This document shows positions 1-6,127 of a stretch of DNA of 11,392 nt, piece after piece. Within the stretch, counting starts at the first letter, position 1; each line of letters opens with the position of its first letter. The notes beneath the pieces are model-generated. The model saw only the letters and a list, made by a program, of their open reading frames with translations. It ran no database searches and was not told the origin of the DNA. A program made the translations under genes and the position numbers. This DNA is from an uncultured Clostridia bacterium (GTDB lineage Bacteria > Bacillota > Clostridia > Christensenellales > Borkfalkiaceae): assembly GCA_947629605.1 (NCBI GenBank), contig CANREK010000026.1, positions 1 through 11,392 of the forward strand, given 5' to 3'.

Positions 1-13
1 AGGCGAGAGGGTC

Positions 14-1741
14 TTACACCTTTTCCTCTTTCACCTTTTTGTAGCCCTTTTTGGGGCCGAGGCGGAAGAAGTCGATCCTGTTTCCGAATTTCAACAGCAG
101 GCCCGCGGCGACGATCGCAACGACGGCGACGACGATGACGACGATCGTCCACGGCTCGAGGGATTCTGCCTTGACGCGTGACCACAGCTCGTTGATGCGC
201 ACGCTGGCCTCTTCGTCGTAATAGTCCATGACGGCGCTTCTTGCAATGACCTCGGGGGTGGGGAATTGGGCAAAGAGCTGCCTCTTTTCGGCCTGTTCGG
301 GCTCTGCGGGAATGCCCGCGTAGTCCTCGGGTGCATGATCTTCCCCGTAGAAGAAGTAAGTGAGGTCATAATCGACGGGCTCGTCGTATTCCTCGCCCTC
401 TTCGAATTCATCCTCGGGATAGTACCCGTAGAGGTAATCGGCGTAATCGAGCATTTCCTGCTCCTCGCCCGCGATGACGGAAGTGTAACCGATGTAGTAG
501 CTGTTCCGCATGGCGTTCTGCGGCATCGACATGAAGTTGACAAAGGCCTGTGCCGCTTCCTTATTGGCGCCTTTTGGCATGACCCAGCCGTCAAAGAAGA
601 GGTTGGAGCCCGCATCGGGCACAAAATAGTTGAGATAGGCCGTCGCTTCCTCTTCGCCATCCTCGCTCTTGCCGCTCTCGGCGAGGTCGAGGGCATAGAC
701 GGCGTCGCCGCTCCATGCATAGTTGAGCCAAATTTTGCCCTGTACCATGTCCGATTTGCCCGTGTCCGTCTCAAAGCTGTAAATATTGTTCTTGATATCC
801 ATGAGCGTCGGCTCAACGGTGCCGATCGTCTCGTCGTCGGTCGCGTTGAAGATGGCCGTGAGCCTCGGAATGTAGTCCTCAGCCGTCTTGTCGAGGCCTC
901 TCAGCTCCTCTTGGAAGGCGACGCCGAGGGCGGCAAAATAGGTGTCGCGCACGTTGTCCTTTGCCGTGATCTTGCTCTTGAACTTTTTGTCGGTGAACAC
1001 ATCCCAGCCGAGCGTTTGCAGATCTTCCTCGGGAATGCCCGCCGCTTCGAGGGCTGCGGGATTGTACACGAATCCCGTCGTGCCCCACATGTAGCCCGCG
1101 GCGAAGTCCTTCCAATAGATCTCCTCGCCGTCGGGATCCTTTCGGATTTCCAACCCCGCGTTGGTCTCGAATTTTTGGGCGATGAAGGGGGAGACGTGGC
1201 GCACATAGTAGTTTTCTTCGATACTTTCGTCGAAAAAGCTCTCGTCGTAGCGCTCCAACCGACCCTCGGCCGCAAGTTTCATGATCATGTAGTCGGAGGG
1301 GCAGAGAAGGTCGTATTCGTTGCCGAGCACGATCTCGTTGTACATGTCCTCGTTGGTGCCGAAGGTGGAATATTCCACGCGGATCTTTTGCCCGTGCGTG
1401 CGTTCGTACCATTCGCAGAAGTCGTCGAGAATGCGCGGCCCCTCCTCGGAGAGGGCATGTCCCGTGGTCTCCTCGTACCATGCCTTGTAATCTTCGTTGA
1501 CGATTTCCGATTCGATGTGGATATGTTTGCCGTTCTCATCCTTGACGGGTTTGCCTTCCTCGTCGAGTTCATGGAGTTCGTCAAAGATAAAGGTCCCGTC
1601 GCCGCCCTCGTCGATGTATTCTTCCCAATTATAGACGCGGAGGGTGATGACTTCCTCGCCGCCGCAGCCCGAGAGCATCGCAAGGGAAGGCAGAAGCATG
1701 GCGCCCGCAAGGGCAATGGAGAAAATACGTCTCTGTTTCAT
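14..1741 (-). CDS. potD: Spermidine/putrescine ABC transporter substrate-binding lipoprotein (PotD), enlarged
   Basis: This is the extracytoplasmic receptor that captures polyamines and delivers them to the PotBC permease. Of 575 residues, 1-25 form a lipoprotein signal peptide ending in lipobox LSGC (lipidated Cys26). The start of the mature fold (LRVYNWEEYID, 34-44) is typical of PotD, as are GTNEDMYNEI (128-137), NEYDLLCPSDYM, the GYMWGTTGFVYNP region and IWLNYAWSGDA. The usual length is about 350 residues. Here an acidic insertion of about 60 residues (roughly 45-105) splits the first strand-helix unit, a second acidic tyrosine-rich stretch lies at about 440-475, and a hydrophobic helix (532-550) with a Lys-rich tail ends the protein. 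The ATG overlaps the potC stop (ATGA) and has an AAGGAGG site 7 bases upstream. Family assignment is firm; exact substrate preference (spermidine or putrescine) cannot be told. Confidence 0.93.
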   Translation of the reverse strand: MKQRRIFSIALAGAMLLPSLAMLSGCGGEEVITLRVYNWEEYIDEGGDGTFIFDELHELDEEGKPVKDENGKHIHIESEIVNEDYKAWYEETTGHALSEEGPRILDDFCEWYERTHGQKIRVEYSTFGTNEDMYNEIVLGNEYDLLCPSDYMIMKLAAEGRLERYDESFFDESIEENYYVRHVSPFIAQKFETNAGLEIRKDPDGEEIYWKDFAAGYMWGTTGFVYNPAALEAAGIPEEDLQTLGWDVFTDKKFKSKITAKDNVRDTYFAALGVAFQEELRGLDKTAEDYIPRLTAIFNATDDETIGTVEPTLMDIKNNIYSFETDTGKSDMVQGKIWLNYAWSGDAVYALDLAESGKSEDGEEEATAYLNYFVPDAGSNLFFDGWVMPKGANKEAAQAFVNFMSMPQNAMRNSYYIGYTSVIAGEEQEMLDYADYLYGYYPEDEFEEGEEYDEPVDYDLTYFFYGEDHAPEDYAGIPAEPEQAEKRQLFAQFPTPEVIARSAVMDYYDEEASVRINELWSRVKAESLEPWTIVVIVVAVVAIVAAGLLLKFGNRIDFFRLGPKKGYKKVKEEKV

Positions 1742-2550
1742 CTGTCTGCCTCCTTGTTCCTGCGCCCCGCAAGGTTGGAGATGACGACGAACAGCACGAT
1801 GACGACAAAGATGATGGTCGTCAGCGCCCAGAAGGAGGAGAGCGTCACAGCCGTGTGCGCGTTGCCCTTCATCGTCGCATTAAAGACATAGGTGGAGATG
1901 GTTTCAAAGCCCGTGGGGCGGGTGTAGACGGTGACGATGTAGTCGTCGAGCGAGAGGGTGATCGCGAGCATGAATCCCGAGATGACGCCGGGGATGATCT
2001 GCGGGAGCACGACCTGCATGAGCGCCTTAAAGGGACTTGCACCGAGGTCGAGCGCCGCTTCATAGAGGGAATTGTCCATCTGTTTGAGCTTGGGCATGAC
2101 GGAGAGCACGACAAAGGGCGTGCATATGACCATATGTCCGATGAGCAGGGTGAAGTAGGACTTCCCGAGCCCGACGGCCACAAAGGTGATGGCGAGCGAG
2201 AGCGCCGTGACGATCTCCGCATTGATGACGGGGATCTGCGACACGGCATGCATGGCCGTTTTCATCCGCTTTTTGCAGTAGAACATGCCGAGGGCGCCCA
2301 TCGTGCCGAGCACCGTCGACAGCGTCGCCGCGAGGAAGGCGAGGAGGAAGGTGTTCCCGATCATGCCGAGCACCTTGGGATTGGTGAAGAGGTCGCTGTA
2401 ATGCTTGAAGGAAAACCCTTGGAAGCGGCCGATCATGTCCGTCTTGTCAAAGCTGTAAATCGCAAGGAGCAGGATGGGGAGATAGAGGAGAAGCAAAACG
2501 ATGCCGACAACGGCCGCTTTGAGGCAGCTTTTGAGAATGGGATGTCTCAT
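1738..2550 (-). CDS. potC: Spermidine/putrescine ABC transporter permease PotC
   Basis: An inner permease subunit of the polyamine importer, 270 residues, which pairs with PotB to form the membrane channel. It begins with a cytoplasmic MRHPILKS segment and a first hydrophobic helix (about 12-33), followed by further membrane segments, about six in all. The EAA loop that docks on the ATPase is visible as YEAALDLGASPFKALMQVVLP followed by IIPGVISG. The frame is open further upstream, to 2658, but I chose the ATG at 2548-2550. It carries an AAGGGGG site 8 bases upstream, overlaps the potB stop by ATGA, and gives the family's normal N-terminus; the longer reading would overlap potB by over 100 bases. 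Length and motifs are ordinary for PotC. Confidence 0.94.
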   Translation of the reverse strand: MRHPILKSCLKAAVVGIVLLLLYLPILLLAIYSFDKTDMIGRFQGFSFKHYSDLFTNPKVLGMIGNTFLLAFLAATLSTVLGTMGALGMFYCKKRMKTAMHAVSQIPVINAEIVTALSLAITFVAVGLGKSYFTLLIGHMVICTPFVVLSVMPKLKQMDNSLYEAALDLGASPFKALMQVVLPQIIPGVISGFMLAITLSLDDYIVTVYTRPTGFETISTYVFNATMKGNAHTAVTLSSFWALTTIIFVVIVLFVVISNLAGRRNKEADR

Positions 2551-3356
2551 AGATTTGTCCCCCTTACGTTTTCTTCGGATTTGAACCCGCCCGAGAGGAG
2601 AGTGGAGACAAACACGACGATGAGGAGCACGAGCGCCACCATCGAGCCCATGTGCCAATCGCTGCCGAAATATTCATAGATGAACTTGCCGACGATCGTC
2701 ACCTTTGCATTGCCGAGCATGTCCGAGACGACATAGTTCGTCATGGAGGGGAGAAATACCATCGTGACGCCGCTCATGATCCCGGGCATGGAGAGGGGAA
2801 GCGTGATGCGGAAAAATGCCGTAAACGCATTGCCGCCGAGGTCCGCGCTCGCCTCGTAGAGGGAGTTGTCGATTTTCAGCATCGTCGTGTAGAGGGGCAG
2901 GATCATAAAGGGCAAAAAGTCGTACACCATGCCGACGACGGTCTTGAAGATGTTGGCATTTTCCAGCCACGAGAGCGCCTCCGCCTGCGAGAGCAGGTTG
3001 AAGAGCTCGCGCAGGGCATTCACCCTGAGCACAAAGTTGATCCACATCGGGAGCACGAAGAGCATGAGAATGACGAACTTCTTTTTGAGCTTGCTCCGCG
3101 CGAGGATGAGCGCGACGGGATAGGCGATGACAAGGCATATGACCGTCGTGATGAGGGAGATGACGATGGAATAGACGATCGTCGACAGCTTCGTGGGGTC
3201 CGAAAAGAACCGCAGGAAGTTGGAGAAGGAGAGGTGCATGTCCCTGTCCGTAAAGGCGTAGAAGAGGATCACGCACATCGGAACGATGACGAAAAAGACG
3301 AGGAACACCGCATAGGGGATGCCGAGCGTCTTTCTCGAAAAGCGGGGGATCTTCAT
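2547..3356 (-). CDS. potB: Spermidine/putrescine ABC transporter permease PotB
   Basis: The second permease subunit of the polyamine importer, 269 residues. The N-terminus MKIPRFSRKTLGIPYAVFLV leads into the first membrane helix, and the protein shows about six hydrophobic segments. The EAA cytoplasmic loop is YEASADLGGNAFTAFFRITLP followed by SMPGIMSG, matching the binding-protein-dependent transport permease family. The start at 3354-3356 has AAGGAGG 7 bases upstream and overlaps the potA stop by ATGA; its own stop overlaps the potC start in the same way. Two other ATGs lie a few bases upstream but are out of frame. Size and motifs are normal; PotB versus PotC is assigned from gene order and N-terminal similarity. 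Confidence 0.94.
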   Translation of the reverse strand: MKIPRFSRKTLGIPYAVFLVFFVIVPMCVILFYAFTDRDMHLSFSNFLRFFSDPTKLSTIVYSIVISLITTVICLVIAYPVALILARSKLKKKFVILMLFVLPMWINFVLRVNALRELFNLLSQAEALSWLENANIFKTVVGMVYDFLPFMILPLYTTMLKIDNSLYEASADLGGNAFTAFFRITLPLSMPGIMSGVTMVFLPSMTNYVVSDMLGNAKVTIVGKFIYEYFGSDWHMGSMVALVLLIVVFVSTLLSGGFKSEENVRGTNL

Positions 3357-4867
3357 GCATCATCCTCCTTTGCCTTGGGTTTTAAGGAGAGTTTGATCTT
3401 GTCCTTGGGAATGATGACGGAGACGTAGTCGTTCTCATTCCAGAGATCCTCGGTCGCAAATACGAAGTCCTCATCCTCGTCGCTGTCGCCCGTACGCACG
3501 ATGACGCGGTAGTGGTCGCCCTTGTAGATGATGGAGATGATGTGGCCCGTCGTGCCGCCCGCATCCTCGTCGTCGCTGATCGTGATGTCGTAGAGCCCGA
3601 CTTCGACGCGCACTTCGGTATCCGTAAGGTCGATCTTTTCGCCCTCTTTGGTGATGAGATATTCCTCCTCATCGATATGGCTGCCGGGGTAGAGCTGGGT
3701 GACGTCGCACTCGAATTCCCCGTTTGCAAATTCCACGGTGTTGTGCTTGGTGATGACGCCGTCAAAGACGTTGGTCGTGTATTTCGGCTTCATGAGGTGA
3801 ATGCCGTCGGGCGCGACGTTGAGACCGATGATCTCGCCGACGTTCCGCGATTCCGTGCTCTGCACGACAACCTCGTATTTGCCGACCTGCACCGTAATTT
3901 CGTAGTGGATGCCCTTAAAGACGACGGAGATGACCTCACCCTTTAAGGTCCCTTCCTCGGGGGAGACCATCTTGACGTCCTCGGGGCGGACAACGATATC
4001 AACGAGTTCATTGACGTCGAAGTCATCCACGCATGCAAAGGTTTTTCCGCAGAACTTGACCTTTTTCTTGCCGACGACGGTGCCGCTGAAAATGTTGCTC
4101 TCGCCGATGAAGTCGGCCACAAAGGTGTTTGCGGGCTCGTTGTAGATCTTGGTGGGGGTGCCGATCTGCTGGACCACGCCGTCGGACATGACGACGATCG
4201 TATCGGACATCGTGAGCGCCTCCTCCTGATCGTGGGTGACGTAGATAAAGGTGATGCCGAGGCGGTCGTGCATCTTTTTGAGCTCGATCTGCATCTCCTT
4301 CCGCATTTTGAGGTCGAGCGCGCCGAGGGGCTCGTCCAAAAGAAGGATCTCGGGCTCGTTGACAATGGCCCTTGCGATGGCGACGCGCTGCTGCTGGCCG
4401 CCCGAGAGGGTGGAGATGGAGCGCTTTTCAAAGCCTTCGAGATCGACGATTTCGAGCGCCTTTTTCACCTTTTCGGCGATCTCCTTTTTGGTGAGCTTCT
4501 CCTTTTTGGTGTACTCTTCGCCCTTGTCGTTGCGGTACGTGTTCTTGACCCGCTTGCACTTCAACCCGAACGCGATGTTCTCATACACGTTGAGGTGGGG
4601 GAAGAGGGCGTACCGCTGAAAGACGGTGTTGACGGGCCTCTTGTTGGGCGGTAGAGCGGAGATATCCTCGCCGTTCAAGAGGATCTGCCCGCTCGAGGGA
4701 AGCTCGAATCCCGCGATCATACGGAGCGTCGTCGTCTTGCCGCAGCCAGAGGGGCCCAAAAAGGTGATGAATTCACCCTTGTTGACATAGAAACTGACGT
4801 TGTCAATGATGAGATTCTCGCCGAAGTACTTTGAAACTCCTTTCAATTCGATGATGTGTTCCGCCAT
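3353..4867 (-). CDS. potA: Spermidine/putrescine ABC transporter ATP-binding protein PotA, with inserted and extended C-terminal regions
   Basis: The ATPase that powers polyamine import. All nucleotide-binding motifs are intact: Walker A GPSGCGKTT (38-46), Q-loop Gln84, signature LSGGQQQ (154-160), Walker B ILLLDEP (174-180) and switch His212. At 504 residues it is well above the usual 350-380. A Lys/Glu-rich insertion of about 25 residues sits after AFGLK (about 104-130) in the helical subdomain. The C-terminus carries two TOBE-like units: compare GEVISVVFKGIHYEITVQVG with the later GHIISIIYKGDHYRVIVRTG. I chose the ATG at 4865-4867 because AAGGAG lies 7 bases upstream; the TTG at 4886-4888 overlapping the regulator stop has no ribosome site. 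It follows the regulator gene by 17 bases. Confidence 0.95.
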   Translation of the reverse strand: MAEHIIELKGVSKYFGENLIIDNVSFYVNKGEFITFLGPSGCGKTTTLRMIAGFELPSSGQILLNGEDISALPPNKRPVNTVFQRYALFPHLNVYENIAFGLKCKRVKNTYRNDKGEEYTKKEKLTKKEIAEKVKKALEIVDLEGFEKRSISTLSGGQQQRVAIARAIVNEPEILLLDEPLGALDLKMRKEMQIELKKMHDRLGITFIYVTHDQEEALTMSDTIVVMSDGVVQQIGTPTKIYNEPANTFVADFIGESNIFSGTVVGKKKVKFCGKTFACVDDFDVNELVDIVVRPEDVKMVSPEEGTLKGEVISVVFKGIHYEITVQVGKYEVVVQSTESRNVGEIIGLNVAPDGIHLMKPKYTTNVFDGVITKHNTVEFANGEFECDVTQLYPGSHIDEEEYLITKEGEKIDLTDTEVRVEVGLYDITISDDEDAGGTTGHIISIIYKGDHYRVIVRTGDSDEDEDFVFATEDLWNENDYVSVIIPKDKIKLSLKPKAKEDDA

Positions 4868-4884
4868 GTGTTCTCCTTTGCAGA

Positions 4885-5418
4885 TCAAAAATTGGGAGGG
4901 GTGGAGATCCAGAGGAATCTCGCCTTGGCCTTTCCCTTATTTATAATATAGTGTTCCTTGCCCGCCGTAAAATAAAAGCTCTCGCCCTTTTTGGCGGTGT
5001 GCTGCTTGCCGGCGATGACGACGGCGACCTTTCCCGAGAGGACATAGCCGAATTCCTCGCCCTCGTGGGGGACATCGGGCTGCGTCTGCGCTCCCGCTTC
5101 GAGCTCGACGAGCACGGGCTCCATCATGTTCTTTTGGGCATTGGGAATGACCCAACTGAACAGCATGCCGTCGGACTGCTTGTCGATGTACTCCGCCTCC
5201 GAAAAGACGACCTTTTCCTCCGCTTCCTCATGGAAGAAGTCCGAAAGATTGCTCCCGAGGGCATTCAGAAGGTCCACGAGAGTGGCGATCGAGGGGCTCG
5301 TGAGGTCGTTTTCGAGCTGGGATATGTACCCCTTGGTGAGCTCGCATCGGTCGGCAAGCTCTTCTTGGGTCAGATTTTTCTGTTGGCGCATGTCTTTCAG
5401 CTTTGCACCGAGTTCCAT
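4885..5418 (-). CDS. XRE-family transcriptional regulator with C-terminal cupin domain, first gene of the pot operon
   Basis: A 177-residue DNA-binding regulator. Residues about 7-61 form an XRE/HTH_3 helix-turn-helix (KLKDMRQQKNLTQEELADRC, then LTKGYISQLENDLTSPSIATL). Residues about 100-172 form a small cupin barrel (HEGEEFGYVLSGKVAVVIAG and KKGESFYFTAGKEHYIINKG). This architecture is shared with PuuR-type regulators of polyamine metabolism, so a polyamine or related small ligand may bind the cupin; that is inference from architecture and from the adjacent potABCD. It starts at ATG 5416-5418 with a GAGGTG site 5 bases upstream and ends 17 bases before potA. An inverted-repeat array lies directly upstream, suggesting autoregulation. 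The direction of control (repressor or activator) is not shown by the sequence. Confidence 0.9.
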   Translation of the reverse strand: MELGAKLKDMRQQKNLTQEELADRCELTKGYISQLENDLTSPSIATLVDLLNALGSNLSDFFHEEAEEKVVFSEAEYIDKQSDGMLFSWVIPNAQKNMMEPVLVELEAGAQTQPDVPHEGEEFGYVLSGKVAVVIAGKQHTAKKGESFYFTAGKEHYIINKGKAKARFLWISTPPNF

Positions 5419-5429
5419 TTCAACACCTC

Positions 5430-5508
5430 AGTTTAATATAAGTAAACTTTTTGATAGTTTTTATCAAACTTTTGCTATAATAAACAAAAAGTTTAATAAT
5501 AATAAACT
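5430..5508. promoter_or_regulatory. Operator array: four pseudo-palindromes at about 20-bp spacing
   Basis: Two 19-bp sites share the same arms and spacing: AGTTTA-N7-TAAACT at 5430-5448 and again at 5490-5508. Between them lie TTTGATA-N5-TATCAAA (5450-5468) and a weaker TTTG-N10-CAAA (5471-5488). The centres (5439, 5459, 5479.5, 5499) fall about 20 bp, or two helical turns, apart, so all would face the same side of the DNA. The array sits just downstream of the predicted transcription start and ends 12 bases before the regulator's start codon. The likely binder is the XRE-cupin protein encoded next to it; this is inference. The symmetry is directly visible, although AT-richness makes some of it easier to obtain by chance. 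Confidence 0.6.
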
Positions 5509-5521
5509 AAAACCGCAGAAC

Positions 5522-5550
5522 AGTATACTTGATACGGCGCGGCATGTCAA
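5522..5550 (-). promoter_or_regulatory. Sigma-A promoter of the regulator-potABCD operon
   Basis: On the minus strand the -35 box is TTGACA (5545-5550) and the -10 box is TATACT (5522-5527), separated by exactly 17 bases. This is consensus at -35 and one mismatch at -10. Transcription would begin near 5515, giving a leader of about 97 bases that contains the whole operator array. No better promoter is found closer to the gene. Confidence 0.8.
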
Positions 5551-5594
5551 CTGTTTTCCATGGCTTTTGCGAAAAATGTTGCGGAAATCAATGC

Positions 5595-5627
5595 AAAAAC
5601 GCGCATACGTTCCTCACGCACGCGCGT
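5595..5627 (-). terminator. Second hairpin with U-tract between rpsT and the pot promoter
   Basis: Read on the minus strand, ACGCGCGTGCGT (5616-5627) can pair with ACGTATGCGCGT (5599-5610) around a five-base loop GAGGA. This gives 12 consecutive pairs, two of them G-U, followed by a run of five U (5595-5599, the first within the stem). On the plus strand the two wobble positions become A-C mismatches and no U-run follows, so the structure makes sense only for minus-strand RNA. It would catch read-through from rpsT before the pot promoter. An alternative is a structured 3' end of a small RNA. Confidence 0.5.
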
Positions 5628-5698
5628 ACAATACTTATTCAGTCCTTTTTTTGTGATTTTTTTGCGAAAGAGAGGGGAGTGAAAGTTCCCGATGGCAG

Positions 5699-5730
5699 AA
5701 AAAAGGTCTGCCGACAAGGGCAGACCTTTT
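5699..5730 (-). terminator. Intrinsic terminator of rpsT
   Basis: A perfect 12-bp inverted repeat, AAAAGGTCTGCC (5701-5712) and GGCAGACCTTTT (5719-5730), encloses a 6-base loop. It begins 15 bases after the rpsT stop. On the minus strand the stem ends in a run of six T, the classic rho-independent form. The stem also has a short T run on the plus strand, but there is no plus-strand gene ending there. Confidence 0.9.
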
Positions 5731-5745
5731 GAGATAGATTGCTTC

Positions 5746-6006
5746 TTACAGAGCGGCGAGCTTTTTCGCGAGTTTCGCCTTTTTATTTGCTGCGTTGTTC
5801 TTGTGCAGAATGCCCTTGGTCACGGCGGAATCGATGGCGGAGACCGTTTCGGGATAGAGATAGGCCGCCTGTTCCTTATTGCCCGCATCGACGGCGGCAA
5901 GGAACTTTTTGATCTGCGTTTTGAGCGCCGACTTCACGGCTTTGTTTTCAAGGGTCTTTTTTTCTGTGACAAGGACGCGCTTTTCAGCGGATTTGATATT
6001 GGGCAC
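5746..6006 (-). CDS. rpsT: 30S ribosomal protein S20
   Basis: An 86-residue, strongly basic primary-binding protein of the small ribosomal subunit that binds 16S rRNA. The N-terminus MPNIKSAEKRVLVTEKK and the following KSALKTQIKKFLAAVD and SAIDSAVTKGILHKNNAANKKAKLAKKL match S20 along its whole length, which is normal for the family. The initiation codon is GTG (6004-6006), not ATG, with AAGGAG about 8 bases upstream fixing the start. Non-ATG starts are known for this gene (E. coli rpsT uses TTG), where weak initiation is tied to autoregulation. It is transcribed alone, from its own promoter to its own terminator. Confidence 0.96.
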   Translation of the reverse strand: MPNIKSAEKRVLVTEKKTLENKAVKSALKTQIKKFLAAVDAGNKEQAAYLYPETVSAIDSAVTKGILHKNNAANKKAKLAKKLAAL

Positions 6007-6034
6007 GATATTTCTCCTTCAAAGATACTTTCTC

Positions 6035-6065
6035 TTGATAAATCTTGATTATTTTAGCATAAAAT
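6035..6065 (+). promoter_or_regulatory. Possible promoter of murI, back to back with the rpsT promoter
   Basis: TTGATA (6035-6040) and TAAAAT (6060-6065) lie on the plus strand, 19 bases apart, which is longer than ideal. The element overlaps the divergent rpsT promoter, so the two polymerases could not bind together. It is the best candidate I see upstream of murI, but the region is AT-rich and chance matches are easy. Confidence 0.35.
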
Positions 6066-6079
6066 ACAGTACTTGTAAA
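6051..6079 (-). promoter_or_regulatory. Sigma-A promoter of rpsT
   Basis: On the minus strand TTTACA (6074-6079) and TAAAAT (6051-6056) are separated by exactly 17 bases. A TG dinucleotide one base upstream of the -10 gives an extended -10 (TGCTAAAAT). The expected start near 6044 leaves a leader of about 38 bases that ends in the AAGGAG site of rpsT. Confidence 0.78.
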
Positions 6080-6096
6080 CTGTTTTTTGAGGGTAT

Positions 6097-6112
6097 GCAA
6101 AAAAATTTTTGC
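6097..6112. repeat. Short AT-rich palindrome upstream of murI
   Basis: GCAAAAA (6097-6103) and TTTTTGC (6106-6112) form a 7-bp inverted repeat with a two-base centre. It lies 15 bases before the chosen murI start, or just inside the reading frame if the in-frame ATG at 6095 is used. It could be an operator or simply reflect local A/T tracts; a two-base loop makes an RNA hairpin unlikely. Confidence 0.3.
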
Positions 6113-6127
6113 AAAAAAAGCGAAAAA

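Larger units (their letters stand above)
5419..5745. other. Gene-free stretch between rpsT and the pot regulator
   Basis: This 327-base gap contains no convincing gene. From right to left on the minus strand it holds the rpsT intrinsic terminator, a T/A-rich segment, a second hairpin with U-tract, the consensus promoter of the regulator-pot operon, and an AT-rich array of pseudo-palindromes that forms most of the operon leader. A short plus-strand open frame of 67 codons (5529-5732) runs antisense through the promoter and terminators; it has no recognisable domain and I do not call it. The sequence at about 5630-5690 shows only homopolymer T runs. Confidence 0.7.

Noticed and set aside
266..1891. 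Long plus-strand open frame of 541 codons
   Set aside because: It is antisense to potD, is a codon-position shadow of a GC-rich gene, has no recognisable domain and no ribosome site context.
2551..2658. Upstream extension of potC
   Set aside because: It overlaps potB by over 100 bases and gives an N-terminus unlike PotC; the ATG at 2550 has a strong ribosome site.
4868..4888. TTG start for potA overlapping the regulator stop (TTGA)
   Set aside because: No ribosome site precedes it, while AAGGAG lies between it and the ATG at 4867, which gives the standard PotA N-terminus.
5529..5732. 67-codon plus-strand open frame in the rpsT-pot gap
   Set aside because: No ribosome site, no domain, and it crosses a promoter and two terminators of the opposite strand.
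5879..6127. Upstream open extension of murI
   Set aside because: It runs antisense through rpsT and both promoters; glutamate racemase homology starts only after 6128.
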